A DNA stretch of 26,177 nucleotides from Planctomycetota bacterium (GCA_019456245.1 VRUF01000014.1:1-26177); one strand, 5' to 3'. Shown: positions 1 through 8,283, numbered from the stretch's first letter. Notes: generated by a model not told the origin, from the letters alone. Numbers and translations: made by a program.

Positions 1-1
1 A

Positions 2-619
2 GCGCTGCAGAGGCACGACCTGGTCATGGTTCGAGAGCATCTGGCCGATGTTCTCTTTAAGGCGGATCGCCTTAATGAAGCATTAGCTCAGTACAATCAT
101 ATCCTGACCGTTGAGCCGAACAATATCAAAGCTTTATACTTCGCTGGTTTGATATCTGCTCAGGCAGGAAAATTCTCCGAGGCCGAAAAGTATCTTGTAA
201 AGGCTTTAGAACTGGATCCGAATTCTATAGCCGCAAAAAATACCTACAGCTATGTCCTGATCCAGCAGGGAAGATACGAAGAGGCCGTAAAACAGTGCAG
301 GGCAATTCTTCAGGTAGACCCGGCTATAATTGAGGCTCACAGCAACTGCGGGCTTGCGCTTACGAAACTCGGCAGGTATGAAGACGCTGCTCAAGAATAC
401 GAAAAAATACTCGAAACAAAACCAGATAGCTTCAGGGTTCATAATGATTTGGCAGTGGTACTTTACAGACTTGGCAGAATTGACAAAGCGATCGAACATC
501 TACGGATTGCTATTAAGATAGCACCTGATTTTGCCGACGCACAGAACAACCTTAAGATTATACTTCAGGAGCGAAGTAAAAAAACACCGGAGAATAACTC
601 TTCAGGAAAACAGTTTTGA
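2..619 (+). CDS. TPR-repeat protein, 3' fragment
   Basis: The reading frame is open from the first bases of the window, so the gene begins upstream and only its last ~205 codons are seen; the ATG at 26 is internal. The fragment is built of consecutive 34-residue tetratricopeptide repeats: units of the type 'EALAQYNHILTVEPNN', 'EAEKYLVKALELDPNS', 'EAVKQCRAILQVDP', 'DAAQEYEKILETKPDS' and 'KAIEHLRIAIKIAPDF' follow each other at regular spacing, each ending in the typical Pro at the helix B end. It closes with a short polar tail rich in Lys, Asn and Ser. TPR arrays are protein-interaction scaffolds; the missing N-terminus could carry another domain (sulfotransferase, glycosyltransferase, or a signal peptide), so no specific role can be given. 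The stop lies 18 bp inside the 3' end of the opposing glycosyltransferase gene. Confidence 0.88.
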   Translation, partial: ALQRHDLVMVREHLADVLFKADRLNEALAQYNHILTVEPNNIKALYFAGLISAQAGKFSEAEKYLVKALELDPNSIAAKNTYSYVLIQQGRYEEAVKQCRAILQVDPAIIEAHSNCGLALTKLGRYEDAAQEYEKILETKPDSFRVHNDLAVVLYRLGRIDKAIEHLRIAIKIAPDFADAQNNLKIILQERSKKTPENNSSGKQF

Positions 620-1345
620 CTTTATAAGATTCATTTTTGCCAGACGGTACTTTATGGCGGTTGCTAAACAACCAAAACCATATTTAAGACTTCGCCGGAA
701 ATTTATGGATGAGGCTTCGGCGAAATACTTTGTGGGGCAACTGACTTCAGCAATTTGATAGTCGTGCCATAATATCTGGGCAAGCATTTGATTATCAAAT
801 ACGAAATCATCGGAATTTTCATGGAAGGGTATTTTCTCGAGCAGTTGACGGGAAAATGCCCTGTAGCCGGTATGGTACTCGGACAACTTTGCACCGGTCA
901 TAATGTTTTCGGCCATAGTAAGAAACCTATTTGAGATGTATTTCCAGATCGGCATCCCGCCTTTACGTGCATACCCGCCAAGAATTCGCGAACCTAAGAC
1001 GCAATGATAAAGTTCGTTGCCGATCATTGAGGCCATGGCAGGGATAAGCTTCGGTGTGTATTGATAGTCAGGATGTACCATAATAATAATATCAGCTTCG
1101 TTTTGCAGAGCCAATTGATAACAGGTTTTTTGGTTTGCGCCGTAGCCTCTGTTATCGGAATGTGTATGTACAATCGTATTTGGCAATGTTTTGGCGTAAG
1201 CAGTAGTTTCGTCACTGCTGGCATCGTCAACAACAATGACAATATCCACAATTCCCTGTGCCATTACTTCGTCATATGTTTTGCCAAGCGTCTGAGCAGC
1301 ATTATACGCCGGCATTACAACTACTACTTTTTTATCTTTGTGCAT
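602..1345 (-). CDS. Family 2 glycosyltransferase (DPM1-like)
   Basis: A 247-aa GT-A fold glycosyltransferase. The N-terminus has the beta-strand VVVVMPAYNA (residues 7-16), the nucleotide-binding VVDDASSDET near 38-47, SDNRGYGANQ near 63-72, and HPDYQY at 91-96 in the place of the usual DxD metal site, with D93 as the probable metal ligand. GYRAFSRQ near 160-167 matches the acceptor-side region of dolichyl/polyprenyl-phosphate sugar synthases. No membrane helix is evident, so it is probably cytoplasmic or peripheral and transfers a sugar from an NDP-sugar to a lipid phosphate or envelope glycan; donor and acceptor are unknown. ATG at 1345 is preceded by AGGA five bases upstream. The gene follows the LptF/G-type permease by 13 bp and is likely the last of that operon, which supports an envelope role. 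Confidence 0.88.
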   Translation of the reverse strand: MHKDKKVVVVMPAYNAAQTLGKTYDEVMAQGIVDIVIVVDDASSDETTAYAKTLPNTIVHTHSDNRGYGANQKTCYQLALQNEADIIIMVHPDYQYTPKLIPAMASMIGNELYHCVLGSRILGGYARKGGMPIWKYISNRFLTMAENIMTGAKLSEYHTGYRAFSRQLLEKIPFHENSDDFVFDNQMLAQILWHDYQIAEVSCPTKYFAEASSINFRRSLKYGFGCLATAIKYRLAKMNLIKSKLFS

Positions 1346-1358
1346 ATCAGTCCTGAAA

Positions 1359-2492
1359 TTAAGTTTTCATCGAATCAAGCTCGATGAACGCGATAGGCAG
1401 GAAGATGATCACCGGAAACCACGCCCAGAAATGCGGAATGATTCTGCCGAAAACCGCCTCCGTTGCCACCATCTTGCACGCGAACATAACCAGAAAGCAC
1501 GATGCGGTAATGCTGAAACTTATTGCAACGGCGGCTTTCATCGACTTTGGATCCCGGCACACAAGCACAGGCAATGCCACCATAAGCATTACGAGGTTGA
1601 TGATCGGATCGGTAATGCGAAAATGCTTCTGGCTGTAGAGGTCCGCCTGATCTTTGAGTTTGGTCTTCTTACCGGCAAGATTGGAAAGTTGGGACGAACT
1701 GAGCAGGGACTTGTAGCTTTCCTGCTGCCGGATAGGGATGTCTGTTGGTGTAATATCCGTTTCGAATGTGGGAACATCGGTCCCGATCGCATCCGGTGCT
1801 GTGCTAAGTCTTGAAAAAACAGCGTTCTCAAGATCCCATTTTTTTGTCTCGTGGTTGTAACGGGCCTTATCGGCCTTGACGTCTCCAAGAACTATCCATT
1901 CGATGGACCCGTCTTCGTTCTTGATCTGGCGGCGAATGATCATCAATGGATTATACATCGTTTCTTCGTGTTCAATGTAATAATTGGCGCTGATCAAGTG
2001 ACCGTTACTATCGGTCAAAAACCAGAAATCGTAAGATTCGCCTTTTGCCCGGTCATAATCATGTCCCCGGACAAGTTGGCTGATAAGACGGGGGATTATG
2101 ATTTCCTGATCGATAACGACAAAGGAAGTCAGCAGAACGGAAAGCACTATGATAGGAGCGATAACCCTTTTTAAGCTGATGCCCGAGGCCATTATCGCGA
2201 TCAGTTCATTATTTCGGGTCATCTTGCCGAGTGAGAAAACCGCTGCAAGTACAATGATGATTCCCGCAAGGTCACGGTAATAGAGCATACTCTGTGCACC
2301 ATAGTATCGCAGGATGCTCCCGAAAACAAAACCCATATCTCGTTCGGCATTGGCGCCATCTCCTGCCAGTTCCGCGAACTCATCGACGTTTGCTAACAGG
2401 TCTACGGCGATGCAAAGCCCCACCAGTACCAGCAGGGCTATTACATAGCCCGTCAGAAAACTCTTTGCCACGTATTTATCGAGAATCTTCAT
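1359..2492 (-). CDS. LptF/LptG (YjgP/YjgQ) family permease, short form
   Basis: A 377-aa inner-membrane protein of normal length for the YjgP/YjgQ family. It has an N-terminal helix at about 11-32, two more at about 55-80 and 105-130 flanking the conserved NNELIAIMASGISL segment, a periplasmic beta-rich domain of roughly 160 residues, and three C-terminal helices ending in AFIELD. In E. coli, LptF and LptG form the membrane part of the LptB2FG ATPase that extracts lipopolysaccharide from the inner membrane and passes it to LptC/LptA. This copy and the longer one upstream (14 bp apart) are the likely F/G heterodimer; I cannot tell which is which, so no symbol is given. No LptB ATPase is in the window. 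AGGA lies about 12 bases before the ATG. Confidence 0.9.
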   Translation of the reverse strand: MKILDKYVAKSFLTGYVIALLVLVGLCIAVDLLANVDEFAELAGDGANAERDMGFVFGSILRYYGAQSMLYYRDLAGIIIVLAAVFSLGKMTRNNELIAIMASGISLKRVIAPIIVLSVLLTSFVVIDQEIIIPRLISQLVRGHDYDRAKGESYDFWFLTDSNGHLISANYYIEHEETMYNPLMIIRRQIKNEDGSIEWIVLGDVKADKARYNHETKKWDLENAVFSRLSTAPDAIGTDVPTFETDITPTDIPIRQQESYKSLLSSSQLSNLAGKKTKLKDQADLYSQKHFRITDPIINLVMLMVALPVLVCRDPKSMKAAVAISFSITASCFLVMFACKMVATEAVFGRIIPHFWAWFPVIIFLPIAFIELDSMKT

Positions 2493-2506
2493 AGATCAAA
2501 AAGTTC

Positions 2507-4135
2507 CTAAGTTCGCATCAGCTTTCGATATAATATTACTGTCACAATGCAGAGAAACACAACGCCAAACCACATCATCAGCGGGCCTGCGTATTCGGGG
2601 ATGTTCGTGTTTAGCGTCTTGGTAAGCTGCTTGCCCGATATGACAAAAACAACCAAGGCGCCTGCAGGTAATGCACTTATTCCAAACGCGCTTAACATAT
2701 GCCCGCCCTTCAGCGAGATCCCCAGTGCGATTGCTATCAGGATCAGCACGATACTGCCTATACCGAACACAAGCCTGGAATGTATCTCGGCGGTAATGTC
2801 TCTGGACGTATACCGAATTTCATTTTTCAGCCTGCGATAGAGTTTGCTAAGTTCCTTGGACGGAGGATTTTCCAGGATAGGCTCTGCGGAATCTGCTGGT
2901 ATTGTCTCCATCAGATCGAGCAGTTTCTTTGAGTGTAATTTTGACTTTATCGTTTCCGAAAGCGTCAGTCCTTCGATTACACGTCTTGGCACCGGCGTTG
3001 GGCTTTTGTAGCCGTCAACTACCCTTTCCCAACTGGCATTTTTAAGTATTAAGACTGGTGCCGGATCCATTACGTCGTCCTTAAACTCTATCGTCCCGGG
3101 TTCGTCGCTATACCATTTGTGCAGGGGCTCCAAAACGACATCGTACTCCCTCAGCTCTATAGGAGGCGACAGAACAACCGTTCCTTCGCCTTTTACACTG
3201 CAACCGGCGGCGGTGAACATAATGACCCTGTTTTCGCTTCGCATCTGGTAATAATTGTTATCTTCTATAGCGATTTGTTTCCTTATCGATTCCGAAAGAA
3301 GCTCTGTCGCAAGTTGATTTTTTGCGGCAATTGCGACCTCACGAACCGGCTCGAAATTAGACATATCCGCCTGAATCTCTTTAAGCCTGTCCAGCTTCTG
3401 GAACTTTATGTCGTCGCCTAACATAGGCGGAAATGTCATCTCTACGGAAAATTCCTGCAAATAAGCGGATTGGATATTGTGTTCGTCGATCTGATACGCC
3501 TCCTGCGCGATGATGGCAACTTTAGTTGAATCGCGGGCAGTTTCGATCTGGATTTTAGCCCGCCGCGCAAACATCCTTTTGTTTATGGTTTTGTTCTTAG
3601 AGTCTACAACAACAACACCAACAAGGGTGTCTGTTGCCGGGAAGGCCTGATCCGCGTAGATAATACGGTGTCGGTCGCCGGGAATCTCATAAAATCCTTT
3701 TCGCTGAATATTTCTAAAAAGTATTTGCTTTGCATTTCCCTGGATGCTTTTTTCTGCGCGTGCCACAAATGCCGGAACTACATGAAAGCTCAGGATCAGT
3801 GTGGTTATCGAAATGGCAACTGCCAGGCACAGGCCCGGGTAAATAAGGGTCATCAGGCTTATTCCGCTTGCACGGCAGGCATCCAGTTCGTTATCGCCTG
3901 CGAAACGGCCATAAACCAAAGAGGCTGAAAAAAGTGCCGACATCGGAAGAACAACGGTCAGTATGATCGGGATAAAGTAACCCAGAATATGAACCGCCTG
4001 GCCGGGACCGACACCGAATTCCTGAATAGGGCGAAGCATCGAACTGAGACTCAAAACAAACGTCAGAGTAACTGTCGTAAGCACGAAAACCCGCAATAGT
4101 TCCCGCAAGATATATCTATGCAGTGTAAAGACCAT
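2507..4135 (-). CDS. LptF/LptG (YjgP/YjgQ) family permease, long form
   Basis: At 542 aa this is about 150-180 residues longer than usual LptF or LptG. Helices are visible near 12-32, 50-74 and 97-120, with the family motif DNELDACRASGISL at 81-94, and three at the C-terminus (about 455-478, 485-508, 518-538). The extra length lies between helix 3 and helix 4, the periplasmic jelly-roll region, which runs for some 330 residues and includes a charged linker ending in RRLKNEIRYTSRD just before helix 4. The gene heads a three-gene minus-strand run: long permease, short permease (14 bp gap), glycosyltransferase (13 bp gap). Role inferred from family: half of the LptB2FG lipid extractor that feeds the outer membrane. 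No strong SD is seen before its ATG. A large inserted periplasmic module could replace part of LptC or LptA, but that is speculation. Confidence 0.85.
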   Translation of the reverse strand: MVFTLHRYILRELLRVFVLTTVTLTFVLSLSSMLRPIQEFGVGPGQAVHILGYFIPIILTVVLPMSALFSASLVYGRFAGDNELDACRASGISLMTLIYPGLCLAVAISITTLILSFHVVPAFVARAEKSIQGNAKQILFRNIQRKGFYEIPGDRHRIIYADQAFPATDTLVGVVVVDSKNKTINKRMFARRAKIQIETARDSTKVAIIAQEAYQIDEHNIQSAYLQEFSVEMTFPPMLGDDIKFQKLDRLKEIQADMSNFEPVREVAIAAKNQLATELLSESIRKQIAIEDNNYYQMRSENRVIMFTAAGCSVKGEGTVVLSPPIELREYDVVLEPLHKWYSDEPGTIEFKDDVMDPAPVLILKNASWERVVDGYKSPTPVPRRVIEGLTLSETIKSKLHSKKLLDLMETIPADSAEPILENPPSKELSKLYRRLKNEIRYTSRDITAEIHSRLVFGIGSIVLILIAIALGISLKGGHMLSAFGISALPAGALVVFVISGKQLTKTLNTNIPEYAGPLMMWFGVVFLCIVTVILYRKLMRT

Positions 4136-4195
4136 TTAAAAATCCGTTTTTCAAAAAAACTGACTACTCAAAAAAAACAACCTACATAATAATAG

Positions 4196-4217
4196 CTTCG
4201 CCGAAGGCGAAATCGCT
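4196..4217 (-). terminator. Stable UUCG hairpin after thrC
   Basis: On the minus strand the sequence TTCGCCTTCGGCGAA (4211-4197) folds into a short stem closed by a C(UUCG)G tetraloop, with an outer TAGC/GCTA pairing. It starts about 20 bases after the thrC stop. There is no T-tract, only TATTATTAT, so it may be a weak terminator, an RNA-stability hairpin, or simply one arm of a dispersed repeat. Confidence 0.4.
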
Positions 4218-4252
4218 ATTTAACATTAATCATTAAACATTAGACATTTTCG
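4218..4252. repeat. Dispersed ATTAGACATT/ATTAATCATT repeat, copy A
   Basis: An AT-rich intergenic string made of CATTA(A/G)ACATT-like units. Positions 4218-4241 (24 nt) recur identically at 24686-24709, and the following CATTAGACATTTT recurs at 7962-7974. The repeat runs into thrC: the last codons of thrC (Met-Ser-Asn-Val-stop) lie inside it. Confidence 0.75.
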
Positions 4253-5588
4253 ATATGATCTCGTTAAGATCGTTGGCGACTTCGATTGGCGGATTGCTGA
4301 ATGGTCCCTGCTTTTCCTTATGATAGTTTACCGTCACATTAGGATTTTTCAGCTGATGTCCCGTCAAAACACAGGCAACACGCTCGTCTTTTCCGATAGT
4401 TCCATCGGCAAGGAGGTACTTAAGCCCGGCGATAGTAGCCGCCGACGCCGGTTCGCATCCCAGCCCATACAATCCGACCTGCGCCTTTGCATCGACGATT
4501 TCCTCATCGGTAACTTCCAGCACAACACCATTGCAGACATCCAGCCCGCGGAGGCATTTCTTAAGATTGACAGGTCTGGATATTTCAATCGCCGAAGCAC
4601 AAGTATGTGGAGAATAATTCGTCGCCGTAAGTTCGGCGTAATATTCATCGATCACGGAATTATCGACATTCCCATCGTTCCATCGCAGTCCCTTTTCGTT
4701 AAACAGGTGACACAGGGTATTGGCGCCGGTAGCGTTAATTATCGCAAGCCGTGGGACACGATCGATAAGGCCTGCCTGCTTAAGTTCCATAAAAGCCTTC
4801 CCGAACGAACTGCTGTTGCCCAGGTTGCCTCCCGGAACGACGATCCAGTCCGGAACCTCCCAGCCGAGTTGTTCGATGATACGCAGCATGATCGTCTTTT
4901 GCCCCTCGAGCCTGAACGGGTTGAGGGAGTTGACAAGGTAAATCCCAAGCTGGGTGCAAACATCCTGAACCTGTTTCATGCAGTCGTCAAAATCGCCCTG
5001 GATCTGGATTGTATGCCCGCCGTAATCCATTGACTGACTAAGTTTCCCGTACGCGATCCTGCCCGACCCGATAAAGACGGTGCACTTCAATCCGCAGCTA
5101 TGAGCATAAAGCGCCATCGACGCGGAGGTATTTCCCGTTGATGCACACGCACTCGATTTCGCGCCGATCATCTTCGCATGACTAAACGCCGCCGTCATGC
5201 CGTTGTCCTTGAATGATCCCGACGGATTCAGCCCTTCATACTGCAGGTAAAGACTGCCGGCATCCATCCCCAGTGCCCCGGCAAGGTCGTCATTTCTTTG
5301 TAAAAGTGTCTGTCCTTCGCCAATGCTGACCTTATGTTCGTCTGCGCAAAAACTAAGCAGCTCGCGAAATCGCCATACGCCGGAAAAATCGAGTCGATTA
5401 TTTCGGTTTGACCACCGTTTCGCAAAGTCGGATAGCTTCGATGGCATCTCGATCTTGTCCCATTCATAGCAGATGTCCAGCAGATCGCCGCACTTTGGGC
5501 ACTTAAACAACGCCTGACCGCAATCGAATTCCGCTTTACAAGCAGGATTGATACATCGCTGAAAAGCTACGCTACTACTATTTGACAT
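4233..5588 (-). CDS. thrC: Threonine synthase
   Basis: A 451-aa PLP-dependent fold-type II enzyme that converts O-phosphohomoserine to threonine. It has an N-terminal zinc-ribbon-like cysteine set (C12, C17, C30, C33), as in many long threonine synthases, then GEGQTLL (90-96), and the PLP-lysine motif NPSGSFKDNG with K127. The phosphate-binding and Asn-ring regions STGNTSAS and VPGGNLGN are present, with CEPASAAT in the C-terminal part. AAGGA sits seven to eight bases before the ATG at 5588. It follows the HAD gene by 21 bp and is probably cotranscribed with it and the synthase-like gene further upstream. The C-terminal MSNV-stop is supplied by a dispersed repeat (4218-4252), so the native C-terminus may have been altered by repeat insertion; no catalytic part is affected. 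Confidence 0.94.
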   Translation of the reverse strand: MSNSSSVAFQRCINPACKAEFDCGQALFKCPKCGDLLDICYEWDKIEMPSKLSDFAKRWSNRNNRLDFSGVWRFRELLSFCADEHKVSIGEGQTLLQRNDDLAGALGMDAGSLYLQYEGLNPSGSFKDNGMTAAFSHAKMIGAKSSACASTGNTSASMALYAHSCGLKCTVFIGSGRIAYGKLSQSMDYGGHTIQIQGDFDDCMKQVQDVCTQLGIYLVNSLNPFRLEGQKTIMLRIIEQLGWEVPDWIVVPGGNLGNSSSFGKAFMELKQAGLIDRVPRLAIINATGANTLCHLFNEKGLRWNDGNVDNSVIDEYYAELTATNYSPHTCASAIEISRPVNLKKCLRGLDVCNGVVLEVTDEEIVDAKAQVGLYGLGCEPASAATIAGLKYLLADGTIGKDERVACVLTGHQLKNPNVTVNYHKEKQGPFSNPPIEVANDLNEIISKMSNV

Positions 5589-5609
5589 TTTTATACATCC
5601 TTAACATTG

Positions 5610-6353
5610 TCAGTTGTTCATTCCGGCAATTATCTCCGGCAATTCTGCTATTTTATCGATCTTTAAAACACCTTCATCCAGCCTCTTGCCCTCACTTGTA
5701 TAAGCACTTTTCAGAACCGGAACCATACCTGCCCGGATCGCACCCTTGACATCTTTGTTTATCCTGTCGCCAACAAATAAAGTCTCTTCCGGCTCGACAG
5801 ATAATCTCTTTGCCGCTTCGAGGAATATCCGTTTATCGGGTTTCCTGAATTTTAGCTGATAAGAATATATTCGCAAGGGAAAGAAGTCAAGAATTCCAAG
5901 TTCTCCCAGGTGTGCGTCCAGCGAACATGCATGGACGAATGTGTTAGAAACGATACCCAGCTTAAGCCCGGCATCTCTAAGTTTTCCAAGTGTCTCGGCC
6001 AGATCCACTTCGATCCGGCCTCTTCGCCTTAGCGGCTCATACCAGCACTTATTTACGTCTTCCCATTGCTCGTCGCTCAGTTTCCATCCCTGCCGCGAAC
6101 CGCTGTATTTAATAACCTCAAGCGAATCGAAATCCCTCCCGATGATTTCCGATAGTGCTGTCTTGGCACGCATCCCCAAAACATTTCGCCAGACATAAAG
6201 CCGAAAATTTCCGACCGGCTGACCGGCTCGTTTGAGGTAATCGTAAGAAGTCCTCGCCGCTTCCATGAAGATCGTTGCCCGGTCGACTTTCCCGAAATTT
6301 ACCAGGGTGTCGCCAAGATCGAAAAGGACCGCTTTAATAGTTTTCTGTGCCAA
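5610..6353 (-). CDS. HAD-superfamily hydrolase
   Basis: A 247-aa haloacid-dehalogenase-fold protein with an alpha-helical cap (about residues 20-110). Motif I is FDLGDTLV with nucleophile D12; the usual second Asp (position +2) is Gly14, as in the FDLGN/FDLGG subset of HAD phosphatases. Motif II is IVSNT (S136), motif III is the Lys in RKPDKRIF (about 171) and motif IV is FVGDRINKDV (GD at about 195-196). Most relatives are small-molecule phosphatases; the substrate here is not predictable. The start is taken as TTG at 6353, six bases after the upstream gene's stop, with AGGG just before it inside the end of that gene. Position between a leucine/homocitrate-type synthase and threonine synthase suggests an operon, and a phosphoserine- or phosphohomoserine-type substrate would fit but is only a guess. 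Confidence 0.85.
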   Translation of the reverse strand: MAQKTIKAVLFDLGDTLVNFGKVDRATIFMEAARTSYDYLKRAGQPVGNFRLYVWRNVLGMRAKTALSEIIGRDFDSLEVIKYSGSRQGWKLSDEQWEDVNKCWYEPLRRRGRIEVDLAETLGKLRDAGLKLGIVSNTFVHACSLDAHLGELGILDFFPLRIYSYQLKFRKPDKRIFLEAAKRLSVEPEETLFVGDRINKDVKGAIRAGMVPVLKSAYTSEGKRLDEGVLKIDKIAELPEIIAGMNN

Positions 6354-6359
6354 ATATCC

Positions 6360-7688
6360 CTACCTTAAAGGCGGTAATTTGTTACCGAATGCTTCTTTGG
6401 TCCAGGCGGTCATTTCCGTATCGGAAATGGCTGACACGCGATCGGCTTCATATTCGCCGTCGATCTTGTCTTTGATAAAAACAACACGCGGGTCATGCTT
6501 GGCGATATCGATGTCATAATGTTCTTCGATAAAATGCTTAATGCCCGCCGCTCCTGTCTTGTCCGTAATAGCAACGCCGACCGGACGGTCAAGAAGCTTG
6601 TCAGTATCGAAACAGTTGTATATCTCTTCGTTTTTGAGCAGACCGTCGGCATGGATACCGGCACGAGTGACATTAAAATCCTTGCCGACCAGAGGATAAT
6701 TGGCAGGCAGATTGAAACCGAGTTCACTGTTTGCATAATTGCTAAGTTCGGTGATCGCCCGATAGTCGATCTTTTCGTTGGTTTTCGTCAATTGGGCATG
6801 TTCGATTATCATCGCTTCAAGCGGAGGATTGCCCGTTCGCTCACCTACGCCGAATATAGAACAGTTCGCCGCACAGCAGCCGTAAAGCCACGCCGTCGCC
6901 GCGTCTACCTGCACCTTGTGAAAATCGTTATGTCCATGCCATTCCAACCATTCGCTGGGAACGCCGACTTTGCGAAGCCCGCAGACCAGTTTCGGAACGC
7001 TCCGCGGAAGAGTTGCCTCGGGATACGAAACACCGAATCCAAGCGTATCACAAAGACGAATTTTTACCGGCGAGTCATACTCTTGCGAAAGCTTCATCAA
7101 CTCGACTGCAAACGGCAGAACAAACCCGTCGAAGTCTGCCCGCGTTACATCTTCAAAGTGACACCTGGGGATAACGCCGTGATCCAGCGCCGCTTTTACA
7201 ACCCCAAGATACCCTTCCATCGCCTGCTGGCGTGTCTTGCGAAGTTTCAGGAATATATGGTAGTCGCTTGCCGAAGTAAGGATGCCCGTTTCTTTCAATC
7301 CCATTCGTGTTACGAACTTAAAATCTGCTATAACCGCCCGAATCCAGCCGGTTATCTGCGGAAACTCATATCCACGCTCCTGGCAAAGCTCAACCGCCTT
7401 GCGGTCCTTATCGGAATACAGAAAGAATTCCGACTGTCTGATTAAATTCGTCCCGCCGTTGATCTGGTGGAAAAAATCAAATATTCGAAGTATCTGTTCG
7501 GGAGTATAAGGAGGCCGTGCTTGCTGACCGTCTCGAAACGTAGTATCCGTTATCCAGATTTCTTTCGGAAGTTCCATCGCGACACGCTTACCATCAAAAG
7601 TCGTCTGGGGAAATTCCGAATAAGGAAAGATATCTCGGTACAATTCAGGCCGTAAAACATCATCAAGTTTTATTTTGCTATCACTCAT
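6360..7688 (-). CDS. Isopropylmalate/homocitrate/Re-citrate synthase-like enzyme
   Basis: A 442-aa protein of the DRE-TIM metallolyase family, which condenses acetyl-CoA with a 2-oxo acid. The catalytic and metal motifs are intact: DTTFRDGQQ (48-56), the HxH metal pair in EWHGHND (H251, H253), and GVGERTGNPPLE (280-291). Canonical LeuA enzymes are about 510 aa and end in a leucine-binding regulatory domain; this protein lacks that domain and has instead about 40 N-terminal residues before the barrel and a helical C-terminal subdomain. This layout (about 440-450 aa, long N-arm, signature ITDTTFRDGQQARPPYT) recalls the group that includes the Re-face citrate synthases of anaerobes such as Clostridium kluyveri; that assignment is from memory of the family and is not certain. 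GGAG lies about ten bases before the ATG. First protein gene of the minus operon with HAD and thrC. Confidence 0.8.
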   Translation of the reverse strand: MSDSKIKLDDVLRPELYRDIFPYSEFPQTTFDGKRVAMELPKEIWITDTTFRDGQQARPPYTPEQILRIFDFFHQINGGTNLIRQSEFFLYSDKDRKAVELCQERGYEFPQITGWIRAVIADFKFVTRMGLKETGILTSASDYHIFLKLRKTRQQAMEGYLGVVKAALDHGVIPRCHFEDVTRADFDGFVLPFAVELMKLSQEYDSPVKIRLCDTLGFGVSYPEATLPRSVPKLVCGLRKVGVPSEWLEWHGHNDFHKVQVDAATAWLYGCCAANCSIFGVGERTGNPPLEAMIIEHAQLTKTNEKIDYRAITELSNYANSELGFNLPANYPLVGKDFNVTRAGIHADGLLKNEEIYNCFDTDKLLDRPVGVAITDKTGAAGIKHFIEEHYDIDIAKHDPRVVFIKDKIDGEYEADRVSAISDTEMTAWTKEAFGNKLPPLR

Positions 7689-7740
7689 ATTTGTTCATCT
7701 CCGAAGATTTTACCAGTTATAGTTATTGCACATAAAAACA

Positions 7741-7823
7741 TAGCCGAGGTGGGAGTCGAACCCACACGCCCTAACGGGCAGGGGATTTTAAGTCCCCAGC
7801 GTCTGCCATTCCGCCACTCGGCC
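7741..7823 (-). tRNA. tRNA-Leu (anticodon TAA)
   Basis: Read on the minus strand, a complete class II tRNA: acceptor GGCCGAG paired with CTCGGCT (first pair G-U), D-arm GCGGAATGGCAGACGC, anticodon arm GGGGA-CTTAAAA-TCCCC with anticodon TAA, long variable arm GCCC-GTTA-GGGC, T-arm GTGGG-TTCGACT-CCCAC and discriminator A. The 3' CCA is not encoded. It ends 52 bp before the start of the synthase-like gene on the same strand, so the two could share a transcript. Confidence 0.97.
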
Positions 7824-8204
7824 GCTACTGTAATGTCTTATTGCTAAAACTGACCGAAAACGGCCCAATTGTCACCATAAACCATTTATATAGTGGTTGG
7901 TTTTTATAAAAATATCTCGGTCCAAAGAGCCGAATCCTTCATTAGACACTTGGACAATAAGCATTAGACATTTTCAAACTGACAGATTAGGTCAGTTTGA
8001 GTTTTGCGGGAGTTGAAAAAAACCGCCTCAACAACCATGTGGAATAGGCAGACACGTCCAATGCGTTTGCCGCTGTAACGTCCAGCAAACACATTATAAT
8101 CCAGATTGAGCAGATTGCAAGACCTTTCTTTGACCATGTAATACCCAAAATCGAGGAGAATAACCCTGAAATAAAGAACCCCGAAGTCTCCTTAATTTTC
8201 CCCG
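7824..8204. other. Intergenic region with hairpins and repeat remnants
   Basis: No gene is seen here. It holds repeat units with CATTAGACA (7939-7974); a perfect 9-bp stem CAAACTGAC/GTCAGTTTG with a 7-nt loop (7975-7999) not followed by a T-tract; a tRNA-Leu D-arm-like string at 8036-8056; a GTTTGC/GCAAAC stem (8065-8070 with 8085-8090); and an AGGAGA/TCTCCT stem (8154-8159 with 8187-8192). Together these look like a patch of decayed repeats and small structured elements between two divergent genes. Confidence 0.5.
8036..8056 (+). other. tRNA-Leu D-arm-like remnant
   Basis: The string TGTGGAATAGGCAGACACG resembles the D-arm of class II tRNA-Leu genes. No anticodon arm, T-arm or acceptor stem follows, so at most it is a relic. 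It lies about 215 bp from the intact tRNA-Leu, in the opposite orientation. Confidence 0.3.
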
Positions 8205-8233
8205 TTGTACTTATAAGTTGAAACCATTATAGT
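8205..8233 (+). promoter_or_regulatory. Possible promoter for sulfatase
   Basis: TTGTAC and TATAGT are separated by 17 bp. The -10 matches the sigma70 consensus at five of six positions, the -35 at only three, so support is moderate. It would start transcription about 40 bp before the sulfatase ATG. Confidence 0.35.
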
Positions 8234-8241
8234 ACATTATC

Positions 8242-8259
8242 ACTACCGTTAAGGGTAGT
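8242..8259. promoter_or_regulatory. Near-palindromic operator-like site, copy 1
   Basis: ACTACCGTTAAGGGTAGT is an 18-bp inverted repeat with one mismatched pair. It sits just downstream of the proposed -10 and 24 bp before the sulfatase ATG. A closely related 16-mer occurs at 22875-22890, at the same distance from the start of a solute-binding protein gene. It could be an operator or an RNA hairpin in the leader. Confidence 0.45.
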
Positions 8260-8283
8260 AAATTTATGAGTAAGGAGCTTTTT

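Noticed and set aside
6495..7445. Plus-strand open frame of 316 codons opposite the synthase-like gene
   Set aside because: Antisense shadow of a strongly conserved enzyme.
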